This document shows positions 25,001 to 32,805 of a stretch of DNA of 64,000 nt, one piece after another. The DNA is taken from NCBI RefSeq assembly GCF_001647285.1, contig NZ_LRML01000015.1:1-64000 (forward strand). The letters run 5' to 3'. The position numbers were made by a program, and so were the translations under genes. Under the pieces are notes generated by a model. It saw only the letters and a list, made by a program, of their open reading frames with translations, searched no databases and was not told the DNA's origin. The first letter of the stretch is position 1; the number at the start of each line of letters is the position of its first letter. Source of the stretch: Rufibacter roseus (lineage in GTDB: Bacteria; Bacteroidota; Bacteroidia; Cytophagales; Hymenobacteraceae).

Positions 25001-27078
25001 CCGTGCGCTTCAATGAGGGCTACCTCAAAGGCGTGCACGACCATGACGCGGCCCTGATTGTGAGCGCTCTGGTGCGCCTCTTCAAGACCGCCGACTTGCT
25101 CCGTTACCCCGCCATTGACCGCGCCGCCGCCCGTCTTTTTTGGGCTGTTTTCGCGAAAGAAGGCCAAAAACAGCTTTTCCATCACCAACTCAAAGGTGTG
25201 GGCGCCATCCTGCAGGTCTTCCCTGAGACACACCAGTTCGATGCCATTAAACAGGACTTGCAGCGCGAGCTCCAAGCCTTCCAACTAGAAACTGGTTTGC
25301 TACCCGAGGCCAATGCCGAAGCCGCTGGCGAATACCTGTTCTATGAATTAACCCGCGGCGACCATTTTATTTCCAGCGCTCAGGCGGCGGAACTGGTGCA
25401 CGACTTCCACCAGTACCTCACCGAAAAGAAAGCCTGGAGCTTGTTTGAGTCTTCAGCCAAGGCGCTGGAGGAAAGCCAAATAGAGCGGTTTGAACTGATG
25501 CAACATTGGCTCAAGGCGTTCCTGACGCAAGCCAGCCGGACAGAGGATTTGGAATATGTACCCGAAGCTTCGGTGCTGTTGCTGTTAAAAGAATTGAAAC
25601 CGACCCACCTGGTGCACGCCAACCTGCGCGAAACGCTGGCGGGAATGCAGGGCAGTCACCCGCTGTTGCAGGAACAGCAATATCCGTTGCATTTCCACCA
25701 GTTCCAGCAGAAACTAAGCCATTACGAAACCCACGTGGTGTCCCAGTACAAGGCCTTCCACACGCTCAAGCACCAGATGACGGTTTCGTTTGAGGAAGAA
25801 CTGCGCTTACAAGAATTCAAGCCGCGGGTGATGTCCTCTTTCGTGCGGAACAAGCTGATTGACCAGGTGTATTTGCCGCTAATCGGCGCGAATCTGGCTA
25901 AGCAGATGGGCACCGCGGGCGAGACCAAGCGCACCGACCTTATGGGCATGTTGCTGTTGCTGTCGCCGCCGGGTTACGGCAAGACCACGCTCATGGAGTA
26001 CATCGCCAACTGTTTGGGCATCATCTTTATGAAAATCAACGGCCCCGCCATTGGGCACCAAGTCACGGCGCTGGACCCTACGGAGGCCCCTAACGCCGCC
26101 GCCCGTGAGGAACTGGAGAAGCTGAACCTGTCCTTCGAGATGGGCGACAACGTCATGATTTACCTGGATGACATCCAGCACTGCAACCCCGAGTTCCTGC
26201 AGAAATTCATCTCGCTCTGCGATGCCCAGCGTAAGATTGAGGGTGTGTACAAGGGCCGCAGCCGTACCTATGATTTCCGGGGCAAGAAAGTGTGTGTGGT
26301 CATGGCCGGTAACCCCTACACCGAAACGGGCGACAAATTCCGCATCCCCGACATGCTCGCCAACCGCGCCGACATCTACAACCTTGGCGACATCATCGGT
26401 GATACAGAAGATGTGTTCAAGCTGAGTTACCTAGAGAACTCCCTCACCTCTAACGCAGTGCTGGCGAAACTGAGCACCAAGAGCCAGAAAGACGTGTACG
26501 CACTGGTGAAACTGGCCGAAACCGGTAACAGCGAAGGCATGGAACTAGAAGGCAACCACACCGCCGCCGAAATCAGCGAATACGTGACCGTGATTAAAAA
26601 GCTTTTGTCCATCAGAAACGTAATTCTAAAGGTGAACCTGGAGTACATCCGCTCCGCCGCCCAAGCCGACGAGTACCGCACCGAGCCTCCGTTCAAAATG
26701 CAGGGTTCGTACCGCAACATGAATAAGCTGGCCGAAAAGGTCATGCCCATCATGAACGACCAGGAACTGCACACGCTCATTTTGTCGCACTACCAATCAG
26801 AGTCCCAAACCCTGACCACGGGTGCCGAGGCCAACATGCTCAAGTTTAAACAGCTCATTGGTGTGGCCACCCCTGAGGAAAACCAGCGCTGGGAAGACAT
26901 CAAAGCCGCCTTCGTGCGGAATAACAAGCTCAAAGGTTTTGGAGATGGTAACCAGGTAGGGCAGGTGCTGGCGCAGATGGAGAACATTTCAGAGGGATTG
27001 GCCGGGATTAAGCAGGTGTTGGGGGAGCGGAAGGTGGAGCAGGTATTACCTGCATCGGGTGGTCCGCTGGCTAATTAA
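22090..27078 (+). CDS. Giant AAA+ ATPase (DNA repair ATPase-like annotation family)
   Basis: Protein of 1662 residues. The N-terminal third (about 20-470) is beta-rich with repeated aromatic strands (propeller-like). The middle (about 500-1280) is mainly helical with coiled coils. The AAA+ module (about 1280-1460) has Walker A SPPGYGKTT with K1298, Walker B VMIYLDDIQH with D1360/D1361, and a MoxR-like sensor segment VVMAGNPYTETGDKFRIPDM with R1426 shortly after. The C-terminal region (about 1460-1662) is helical. Databases tend to call this family DNA repair ATPase without experiment. Next to PspA and flotillin it may act as a Vps4-like remodeller; that is inference. A 39-bp family A palindrome lies in frame at residues 1016-1028. 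Confidence 0.88.
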   Translation: MNPTSPSASETTPPVQLEGGTYEVLRNRLSKSGGELRALLDQLNHERKEVFGAIETKLLATERVTTEHNCVPYDMVPVGEQLLFGYNVHLGLKTEVELSDVFSVYTYENHQFHHQSLELINHATFQDEFQKLYKYYKNTQFVKFAVQGVHLFMVFRIGKGLNDIKTFKWALQAGKLTYLDNRSDHEYTFPNQHDFAWKRVTREAHRPGKHPHISIEDKVFVETIGGDLTIKVEDNTESGQGIYAEPVEDKDQTLDDSELYYALIGNLILLKIKPYRENNYRYIVYNAKLKEARRIDAIQDCCVFLPEDQGIIYAYGYYLQTGEFKSFDNGLQDMLFEKRIASPNGEDFLYVFYNKQSGVYLLLSYNLITQKIESPIICHGYAIYENGELCYFRGDEEPKKHHALQIWQTPYIGSNYTIPVTKESFLYKIGNKEIVRAMAECTEILTLVNKEDSYDNLYLDLIKLTTDLLDSYHWLDKKETFELAQPLAAIRQTATAAVEEFEKVISIRRSTQAQVEQVLGTADALISRLKMQSAGHINDYVKSLAELRSVRGEVISLKELRYADVARIETYEAQLQSFSQDLANQTVDFLLKPDALVPYEQRVAQITAGIDQIGKVVEADATEKEISGVSAELEMLIEIVSNLKIEDATQTTRIVDAISTIYASFNKTKATLKRKRQDLLSSEGQAEFNAQIKLISQSVINFLDVCDTPQKCDEYLTKLMVQLEELEGRFSEFDAFLEIIADKREEIYSAFESKKVALQEARNKRATTLQQAADRILKAVQSRLSKLGTVAEINGYFASDLMMEKVRTTVEELLAMGDTVKADSIQSRLKTLREDAVRQLKDKSELFVDGQNVLKFGTHHFTVNTQPLELSIVHRDDAMYYHLTGTSFFEKITDERFVSYRPVWEQSLISENNQVYRAEYLAFQILQAAQQAKNVPSAAEASEGSLHLLTLDELHKLRTEELTTYVQKFMAVRFNEGYLKGVHDHDAALIVSALVRLFKTADLLRYPAIDRAAARLFWAVFAKEGQKQLFHHQLKGVGAILQVFPETHQFDAIKQDLQRELQAFQLETGLLPEANAEAAGEYLFYELTRGDHFISSAQAAELVHDFHQYLTEKKAWSLFESSAKALEESQIERFELMQHWLKAFLTQASRTEDLEYVPEASVLLLLKELKPTHLVHANLRETLAGMQGSHPLLQEQQYPLHFHQFQQKLSHYETHVVSQYKAFHTLKHQMTVSFEEELRLQEFKPRVMSSFVRNKLIDQVYLPLIGANLAKQMGTAGETKRTDLMGMLLLLSPPGYGKTTLMEYIANCLGIIFMKINGPAIGHQVTALDPTEAPNAAAREELEKLNLSFEMGDNVMIYLDDIQHCNPEFLQKFISLCDAQRKIEGVYKGRSRTYDFRGKKVCVVMAGNPYTETGDKFRIPDMLANRADIYNLGDIIGDTEDVFKLSYLENSLTSNAVLAKLSTKSQKDVYALVKLAETGNSEGMELEGNHTAAEISEYVTVIKKLLSIRNVILKVNLEYIRSAAQADEYRTEPPFKMQGSYRNMNKLAEKVMPIMNDQELHTLILSHYQSESQTLTTGAEANMLKFKQLIGVATPEENQRWEDIKAAFVRNNKLKGFGDGNQVGQVLAQMENISEGLAGIKQVLGERKVEQVLPASGGPLAN
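25135..25173. repeat. Family A palindrome inside the AAA+ ATPase gene
   Basis: CTTTTTTGGGCTGTTTTCGC with right arm GGCCAAAAACAG. Exactly 39 bp, starting on a codon boundary and read as LFWAVFAKEGQKQ (residues 1016-1028). It is the only clear copy in coding DNA seen here. Confidence 0.75.
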
Positions 27079-27091
27079 AGGAGCAATTTAA

Positions 27092-27808
27092 TTGAAGGTG
27101 AAAACGAGGTTTAGGTTGTTAACCATTGCATTCAGCATATTGATGCTGGCTGCTTTTGGGGCTGCTCCTTTTTACGTTTTTAAAAAAGCAATTGAAGAAG
27201 GCAAGTTAGAACTAAATGTTGCTACCGTGGCTGCGTTTGTTTTGCTGTTGTTGTTCCTAGGGGGAATCGCTGCAATAATGAAATGGGCTAAGGTAATTAC
27301 AATTGATAAAGACAGACAATTGGTTACCATTCTTCATCCCTTTCTTCTTCAAAAAAGAATGTACAACTTCAATGAAATCTTAGGTTTTCAATGGGATTAT
27401 GTGAGCGGGAAAGTCACCTATAAATTTTTGAAACTTAAAGCCTCTGATGGAAGAACTTTTCAGTTTCTGGATTTCGAGATGGCTAATTTCAGAGAAGTGG
27501 AAGGTTGGATTGCCCAACTCTTTGACCTGAGAGTAGGCAAGAGCTGGAAATTGGCAACGCCGAAGCAAAAAGCCTTTGAAGAGTTAAGAAGTAAGGAATT
27601 TGACATTGAACAGGCAGAAGATATTAGATGGTATCTCAGATTTTGTATAGTTGGCGCTGTAGTAAGTATAATAGTACATCTTTATGTGCTCTATGAAAGG
27701 GAACTCTCCATTAGTACAGGTAGTGCTATCTTTTTAGCTATCATTTTTGCTTTTACTGTTGGAGTGCTTATTAAGTACAAAGAAATTAACCGCATTCTTA
27801 ATGAATAG
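27092..27808 (+). CDS. Membrane protein with PH-like domain
   Basis: Protein of 238 residues read from TTG at 27092, 8 bp after AAAGGAG (27077-27083), a good ribosome-binding site; the next ATG (27143) would cut the first helix. Membrane helices lie at about 8-30, 42-63, 185-205 and 212-230. The soluble part (about 70-150: ITIDKDRQLVTILHPFLLQK, YNFNEILGFQWDY, FQFLDFEMANF) looks like a bacterial PH-type beta domain. It starts 13 bp after the ATPase stop and is therefore co-transcribed with it. It may be the ATPase membrane receptor (inference). GC content is lower than in the ATPase gene. Confidence 0.75.
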   Translation: MKVKTRFRLLTIAFSILMLAAFGAAPFYVFKKAIEEGKLELNVATVAAFVLLLLFLGGIAAIMKWAKVITIDKDRQLVTILHPFLLQKRMYNFNEILGFQWDYVSGKVTYKFLKLKASDGRTFQFLDFEMANFREVEGWIAQLFDLRVGKSWKLATPKQKAFEELRSKEFDIEQAEDIRWYLRFCIVGAVVSIIVHLYVLYERELSISTGSAIFLAIIFAFTVGVLIKYKEINRILNE

Positions 27809-27825
27809 GAGTGGATTGGCAAAGT

Positions 27826-27850
27826 GCTGCGCTAACTCTATTCAAAACAA
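27826..27850. repeat. Partial REP fragment
   Basis: GTGCTGCGCTAACTCTA is half of the family R second stem, followed by AACAACAAC. It may be a decayed copy. Confidence 0.5.
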
Positions 27851-27922
27851 CAACTGTCGAAGTAGTGGCTAGAGCATAGCCAATTGTTTCAATTGATCCG
27901 CAAATCCTGCTCGCAAATAGTT

Positions 27923-27981
27923 GTGCGTAGAGTTAGCGCAGCGCTCTAAGCACTTACCGGATAGCCAATCTCCCGATTGGC
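27923..27981. repeat. REP element, family R, left of the transposase
   Basis: GTGCGTAGAG...CTCTAAGCAC (27923-27953) then GCCAATCTCCCGATTGGC (27964-27981). It lies 18 bp beyond the transposase stop and is inverted relative to the copy at 28574-28633. Confidence 0.85.
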
Positions 27982-27999
27982 GTTACTAGCAATCCTCAA

Positions 28000-28543
28000 C
28001 TACTCAATCAGCACTACCGGCACCAGCCCTCTCAATCCGGCATAATCTCGGGCACTGCTGTACAGGTAATGCTCTGGTTCTTCCACCCAACCGTCTTTCA
28101 TCGGATTCTGGTGGATATACTGGAGCTTTTGGTCTATAAAAGTATTGCAAAGCAATTCTTCTGCATGATTGCTTTGCTGCCAAAACTGGTAACTGGTGTT
28201 TCGGCTGTTGCTTTTGGCGGCGTAGGCAAATTTGTCCAGGAGCCATTCCTGTCGGCTTTCAAAACTACTTTCTTCTATGGTACGGATGATTTGCTGGGCT
28301 GTATACTTTTTCAGGTCACGCAGGATTGGGCTCTTTTGTTGAGATGATGAGGTGAACGTGACTGCTCATAAGGCACCAAGCGTGAACTTGTAGTCCTTTG
28401 TGTTGGATGCAGAACTTCAGGCTTTCCACGAATATTTCTTTGTATCTGGCTCTAATGAATACGTCTATCCAGAAAACTACCGAGAAGGTGACAAAGTACA
28501 TGCCTTCTAAGTTCTGCATATGGTAGGGGCGGGGCTGTAGCAT
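28000..28543 (-). pseudogene. REP-associated tyrosine transposase (RAYT), frameshifted
   Basis: IS200-like Y1 transposase of the RAYT group. The first frame (start 28543) has YFVTFSVVFWIDVF and the HUH block MSSHVHLIISTKEPNP, then stops at 28316-28318. The next frame continues ILRDLKKYTAQQIIRTIEES, FWQQSNHAEELL, and the catalytic-tyrosine segment QKLQYIHQNPMKDGWVEEPE, then HYLYSSARDYAGLRG to TAG at 28000-28002. The two halves belong to one protein; a small deletion between KEP and ILRD shifts the frame and separates the HUH motif from the tyrosine, so it should be inactive. It is flanked by inverted REP copies, as expected for a REP-mobilising gene. Confidence 0.88.
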
Positions 28544-28573
28544 AGTAGGCTCGTTTGCTTAGTTCTACGTGTA

Positions 28574-28633
28574 ACGCCAATCGGGAGATTGGCTGTCGGG
28601 CAGTGCGTAGAGTGCTGCGCTAACTCTACGCAC
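28574..28633. repeat. REP element, family R, right of the transposase
   Basis: GCCAATCGGGAGATTGGC (28576-28593) then GTGCGTAGAG...CTCTACGCAC (28603-28633). It is followed by CCACCACC and AACAACAAC tracts (about 28641-28675). Confidence 0.85.
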
Positions 28634-28785
28634 AACTTCGAACCACCACCACCACCACCAACAACAACAACAACCTTTGATGGGGTGAATTACTTCATAT
28701 TCAGGCTAATTACTCTTGGCTCTATTTTACCACTCCATAACTTTTTTCTATCTTACGGTACCAACCCTTACAAACACAATAAACT

Positions 28786-29292
28786 ATGGAGTTAAACCAC
28801 AAACTACTGCGGCAGTTTGAGCAGGAAGCAGCCAATACCAAAAAAATGCTGGAGCGCGTGCCTGAAGAACATTTTGACTGGAAGCCTCATGCTAAAAGCA
28901 CCTCATTGAGAGATTTGGCGGCGCACGTGGCCGAGCTACCGGGCCTATTCATCACAAGGGCTATTCTGTCGGATGAGCATGATTTCAGCAAGGAAAAGTA
29001 TGTGCCATTTAGTGGTACCACCCATGCGGAGCTGATGCAATTGTATGATAAAACGTATCAAGGGGCGGTAAAGGCTTTAAACGAAACTAATGTGGTGGAG
29101 ATGGGGAAATCCTGGACGCTTCGCCACGGAGAACACGTAATCGTGTCTTTGCCCAAGCAAGCCATTATCCGGACTTTAGCTATGAACCACATCATTCACC
29201 ACCGCGGACAGTTGAGCGTATATCTAAGACTGCTAGATGTACCAGTGCCGGGCATGTACGGGCCTTCAGCCGATGAAGGAATGAATATTTAA
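28786..29292 (+). CDS. DinB-family metal-binding protein
   Basis: Four-helix-bundle protein of 168 residues. The likely metal triad is H47 (LAAHVAELPG), H135 and H139 (NHIIHHRGQL), the DinB/YfiT pattern. Family members include thiol-dependent transferases such as bacillithiol S-transferase and many of unknown role. It is cytoplasmic and has no partner gene. A plausible promoter lies upstream: TTGG at about 28710 and TAACTTTT at about 28737. The ORF starts with ATG and the preceding AACAC-rich leader has no Shine-Dalgarno, normal for Bacteroidota. Confidence 0.88.
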   Translation: MELNHKLLRQFEQEAANTKKMLERVPEEHFDWKPHAKSTSLRDLAAHVAELPGLFITRAILSDEHDFSKEKYVPFSGTTHAELMQLYDKTYQGAVKALNETNVVEMGKSWTLRHGEHVIVSLPKQAIIRTLAMNHIIHHRGQLSVYLRLLDVPVPGMYGPSADEGMNI

Positions 29293-29315
29293 AAAATTCA
29301 CTTTCTATAAATTCT

Positions 29316-29369
29316 GCAGAAGCCGTTTTTGACCTGTTTTACAGAAAATAGGCTAAAAACGGCTTCTGC
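29316..29369. repeat. Family A palindrome nested in a longer stem
   Basis: Outer arms GCAGAAGCC/GGCTTCTGC surround the core GTTTTTGACCTG...GGCTAAAAAC; perfect arms of 15 bp. It lies 24 bp beyond the DinB stop, between two plus-strand genes. Confidence 0.8.
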
Positions 29370-29397
29370 CAGATTAAGTAAACTTCCAGCGCATTAC

Positions 29398-30336
29398 ATG
29401 AAAACACTTCTTCTTCTTTTCGTAGCAGGATTTTTATCCCTTACAAGCTTGGCACAAGACAAACCACTTGAAATTAATTTATACCCAGGTGAAATCCCCA
29501 ACCAACTTCCGGGCACTGACGAAGAGAAGCTGGAGGTAAGGCCAAACAAAAGTCAAAGCATTACCAACGTAAGAAAGCCTACATTAACTGTTTTTCTGCC
29601 GGCTAAAGGAAAGGGCAACGGAACGGCAGTGGTAATATGCCCGGGCGGCGGCTACACCAAACTGGCTTTTAGCCACGAAGGAACTGATGTAGCCAGGAAA
29701 TTTGCAGAGCAGGGAGTGGCAGCCTTCGTGTTAAAGTACCGCTTACCAGACTCGGCCGTGTCACCTCAGCCAGAGCTGGCTCCGTTGCAAGATGCCCAAC
29801 AGGCACTTTTAACCGTTCGCAAACTTGCGAAGGAGTGGCAGGTGGACCCAAAGCGAGTGGGGATCATGGGCTTCTCGGCAGGTGGACATTTGGCCTCAAC
29901 AGCTGGTACCCACTTTATGCGTGAGGCCATTCCTAACCCAGAAAAACTTTCATTGCGGCCAGATTTTATGGTGTTGGTATACCCCGTTATCAGCAGCGAT
30001 ACCACTATTACCCACCGAGGCTCTTTCAATTTGCTGCTGGGCAAGAAAGCGTCTGCTGACAAACGAAAGCAATTCTCTAATGACTTACAGGTAACACCTG
30101 ATACACCGCCTACCTTTCTGGTACATGCCACAGATGACAAATCGGTTCCCGTGCAAAATAGCCTACTTTTTTACCAGGCGCTGCTCCAGCACAAAATTCC
30201 CGCTGAGCTGCATGTTTACCAAAATGGCGGTCACGGGTTTGGGCTGATCAATAAAACCACGCAAGATCTGTGGTTTGACCGCTGCCTCCATTGGATGGCC
30301 AGCAATAATCTGCTCCCGCAGGTAAAAAGTAAATAG
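29398..30336 (+). CDS. Secreted alpha/beta-hydrolase esterase (acetylxylan esterase-like)
   Basis: From the ATG at 29398 the protein has 312 residues; an in-frame ATG at 29329 would run through the palindrome and hide the signal peptide MKTLLLLFVAGFLSLTSLAQ. The core shows the oxyanion block VVICPGGGYTKLAFSHEG, nucleophile GFSAGG, aspartate in HATDDKSVP and histidine in NGGHGFG, the layout of BD-FAE/Axe-like carbohydrate esterases. It is exported to the periplasm or surface and probably removes acyl groups from polysaccharides. No SusC/D pair lies nearby. Confidence 0.9.
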   Translation: MKTLLLLFVAGFLSLTSLAQDKPLEINLYPGEIPNQLPGTDEEKLEVRPNKSQSITNVRKPTLTVFLPAKGKGNGTAVVICPGGGYTKLAFSHEGTDVARKFAEQGVAAFVLKYRLPDSAVSPQPELAPLQDAQQALLTVRKLAKEWQVDPKRVGIMGFSAGGHLASTAGTHFMREAIPNPEKLSLRPDFMVLVYPVISSDTTITHRGSFNLLLGKKASADKRKQFSNDLQVTPDTPPTFLVHATDDKSVPVQNSLLFYQALLQHKIPAELHVYQNGGHGFGLINKTTQDLWFDRCLHWMASNNLLPQVKSK

Positions 30337-30610
30337 GTTTTAGTTTCTATAAAATAAACTGAAGCATTCGTGTGGTGGAGTAGGTGCTGAGGTGCTCCAT
30401 CAGATAAAACAGCTGCTGAAGCCAACTTAAAGTTGGAAACGTTCAAATATAGTAGTTGCCGAGGCCGTATAAGCTAATATTAGAAGCTGTTTTTCGGATT
30501 TCGGAATTAATACTTACGTAGAAAGCGTTACCTTGCCAAGATGTTATGGATTTGATTGGCGATTACCGTTGAGATAGCTCTATAGCCTTTTTCAACTTTA
30601 ATTGTCACAT

Positions 30611-31696
30611 ATGGCCACACCAAAATTCATAGCGCCAGCTAATTCTTTTTATTCTGAATTAAAGCGCCGCACCAATGCCTATTTTGAAGAAATAGGTACA
30701 CACCCCACCGGTAACTATAAACTATACACCAAAGCCGCCGTGTTGCTGAGCAGCATGGTGCTGCTGTACACTCACTTGGTATTCTTTACGCCTCCTGTTT
30801 GGTTGGCTCTGATAGAATGCATTGTAATGGGCGGCGTAACGGCTGCCATAGGGTTTAACGTGATGCACGACGGTGGCCACGGAAGCTTCAGTAAGAAGAA
30901 GTGGGTGAATGAACTAGCTGGCTTATCATTGAACATGCTAGGCGCGAACATCCACATGTGGACCACCAAGCACAACATCATTCACCACACCTACACTAAT
31001 ATTGATGGCGTAGACGATGACCTTGATGCCCGTCCTTTTCTTCGCCTGTGCGAAAACCAGGAACACCTGAAAATTCACCGCTACCAGCATTATTATTTCT
31101 GGGGTGCCTACTCTATGCTGTACATCTACTGGATATTCTTCACCGATTACGTGAAGTACTTCACCCAAAAGGTAGGTGACATTCCAATCAAAAAAATGAG
31201 CACCAAGGAGCACCTTTCTTTCTGGGGCTTTAAAGTGTTGCACTTTATGCTTTTTGTAGTGCTACCGATTTACACCGTTGGCTTTTTGCCTTGGTTAATA
31301 GGTTTTCTGGTGTACGGTATGTTTACCGGCTTGGTGTTGAGCATCGTTTTCCAGTTAGCGCACACAGTAGAACACGCCCATTTTCCTATGCCGGCTCAGC
31401 CTTCGAACAAAATAGAAGATGAGTGGGCATTGCACCAGCTTAAAACAACTGCCAACTTTGCTACCAAAAACAAGATTGTGTCTTGGTTAACGGGCGGACT
31501 GAACTTTCAGATTGAGCACCACTTGTTCCCCCGCATCTCGCACGTGCATTATCCTGAAATAAGTAAAATCATTAAAGAGGCTTGCGCCGAATTTGGGGTA
31601 GCGTACAACGAGTTTCCTAAAACCAGAACAGCCATACTTTCGCACATAGCGCATTTACGGCAACTGGCTTTGCAGCCAGTATTGCTGCAGCGGTAA
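30611..31696 (+). CDS. Membrane fatty acid desaturase
   Basis: Acyl-lipid or acyl-CoA desaturase of 361 residues (ATG at 30611; TTG at 30602 would add three). The three histidine boxes for the di-iron centre are HDGGH, HNIIHH and QIEHH. Helices at about 45-85 and 185-240 flank the boxes. The QxxHH third box marks the front-end (delta-5/6-like) group, although no cytochrome b5 domain is fused, so electrons must come from a separate ferredoxin or cytochrome. It inserts a double bond into membrane lipid acyl chains. A family A palindrome forms the shared 3' end with the convergent small gene. Confidence 0.92.
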   Translation: MATPKFIAPANSFYSELKRRTNAYFEEIGTHPTGNYKLYTKAAVLLSSMVLLYTHLVFFTPPVWLALIECIVMGGVTAAIGFNVMHDGGHGSFSKKKWVNELAGLSLNMLGANIHMWTTKHNIIHHTYTNIDGVDDDLDARPFLRLCENQEHLKIHRYQHYYFWGAYSMLYIYWIFFTDYVKYFTQKVGDIPIKKMSTKEHLSFWGFKVLHFMLFVVLPIYTVGFLPWLIGFLVYGMFTGLVLSIVFQLAHTVEHAHFPMPAQPSNKIEDEWALHQLKTTANFATKNKIVSWLTGGLNFQIEHHLFPRISHVHYPEISKIIKEACAEFGVAYNEFPKTRTAILSHIAHLRQLALQPVLLQR

Positions 31697-31706
31697 ACTT
31701 AAAAAT

Positions 31707-31763
31707 AACAGAAAAGCCGTTTTGGGCCTGATTTTTTTAAATCAGCAAAACGGCTTTTCTGTT
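31707..31763. repeat. Family A palindrome nested in a longer stem
   Basis: Perfect 18-bp arms AACAGAAAAGCCGTTTTG (31707-31724) and complement (31746-31763). The outer AACAGAAAAGCC part is specific to this copy. Convergent gene ends on both sides suggest a bidirectional terminator. Confidence 0.85.
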
Positions 31764-31787
31764 TCTCAGCTTCCTGGTCTTGCTATT

Positions 31788-32042
31788 CTACTTTCTGGCT
31801 TGCTGTATTTGTTGAACCAGTTCTTTGTCAGAGAGATTACTTAGCCAGTTTACTGGCACCTCTAGCCGCACGGTTTGGGCTTGGCCGCTGGGCGTGCACA
31901 CCACGGTTACTTTGCCTTCATCCGTTTCAGCCAGCTCAGTGGCTTTGTCGGCTGCCTTGTCATTTAAGCCCGCATACGCCTGCACGCAGGTCCAGGTGAG
32001 GTTGTCTTGGTCGGTTACTTCCCGTTGGGTCATACTTTTCAT
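31788..32042 (-). CDS. Small conserved protein, unknown function
   Basis: Protein of 84 residues starting MKSMTQREVTDQDNLTWTCV and ending KELVQQIQQARK. A predicted alpha-beta pattern: helix NDKAADKATELAE, strands GKVTVVCTPSGQAQTVRLEV, then two helices. It is soluble, with no signal or metal motif. The TVVCTPSGQAQTVRLEV segment suggests a small regulatory or adaptor domain, but I do not recognise a family. The start could also be the Met at residue 4. Confidence 0.65.
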   Translation of the reverse strand: MKSMTQREVTDQDNLTWTCVQAYAGLNDKAADKATELAETDEGKVTVVCTPSGQAQTVRLEVPVNWLSNLSDKELVQQIQQARK

Positions 32043-32114
32043 GTAAAGTGAGCGTGAGTATTGTCTGAAAAGGTGTAACGCAATCCAGTGGCAAAAGGTA
32101 GGAGACTAAACAAC

Positions 32115-32164
32115 AAAACCTGTTTCAGGACTGATTTTCTGAAAACAGGCCTGAAACAGGTTTT
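32115..32164. repeat. Family A palindrome nested in a longer stem
   Basis: Perfect 15-bp arms AAAACCTGTTTCAGG (32115-32129) and complement (32150-32164). It lies 20 bp beyond the stop of the GNAT gene; for that gene the right arm gives a T-rich run. Confidence 0.85.
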
Positions 32165-32184
32165 AAGTTTAAGTGCGGCTGAAC

Positions 32185-32745
32185 TTAATTGTAGGTATTA
32201 AACTTGGCGAAAATATCAATGCTGATAAAGCGACCATTTTTCATTTCGCAGTCTACCATGGTGCCCTCATGAATGAAATTTAATTTACGCACCGCTTTTT
32301 TGCAGATGTCGTTGTCAGACTCCACCAGCCCCTCAATGCGGTGAAGGTTCAGTTGCTGAAAAGCGTAGTCGAAAATAAGGGGCATGGCCTCTGGCATGAT
32401 GCCTTTTCCCCAGTACTCAGGCAAAAGCCAGAAACCAATCTCGGCTTTTCGGTGCTCTAGGCTCATGCTGCTCAGGCCGCCGCCGCCATAAAAGACTTGG
32501 TTATCTGGCGAGCAAACGGCCCACCAGATACCAGTTTGGTTCTGCTCGTTTTCCCAGAACCAGTCTAATTGCCGCTGGGTGTCTTCCAGGCTGGTGTAGT
32601 TGACGCCATAGTACTTGATCACGTCTGGGTGGGAAAGGCCCAGGAATACATTTTCTAGATCAGATTGTTTGAACTGGCGAAGTAACAGCCTTTCTGTTTT
32701 CAATTCAGGAAAAGCGGTGGCCTGTAGAATAGCGGATGCCTCCAT
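32185..32745 (-). CDS. GNAT-family N-acetyltransferase (RimJ/RimL-like)
   Basis: Acetyltransferase of 186 residues. TERLLLRQFKQSDLENVF is the RimJ/RimL N-terminal strand, and the acetyl-CoA binding region includes GFWLLPEYWGKGIMPEAM and RIEGLVESDND. It transfers acetyl groups from acetyl-CoA to an amine, perhaps a protein N terminus or a small molecule. It lies on the same strand as the downstream small gene and the upstream CAT-like gene, with gaps of 142 bp (holding a palindrome) and 60 bp. Confidence 0.9.
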   Translation of the reverse strand: MEASAILQATAFPELKTERLLLRQFKQSDLENVFLGLSHPDVIKYYGVNYTSLEDTQRQLDWFWENEQNQTGIWWAVCSPDNQVFYGGGGLSSMSLEHRKAEIGFWLLPEYWGKGIMPEAMPLIFDYAFQQLNLHRIEGLVESDNDICKKAVRKLNFIHEGTMVDCEMKNGRFISIDIFAKFNTYN

Positions 32746-32805
32746 GGTATAGGTGCTAAATATTTGCAGTCAGTAATTTAGCGAAATTTAGATTATGTCA
32801 GAATC

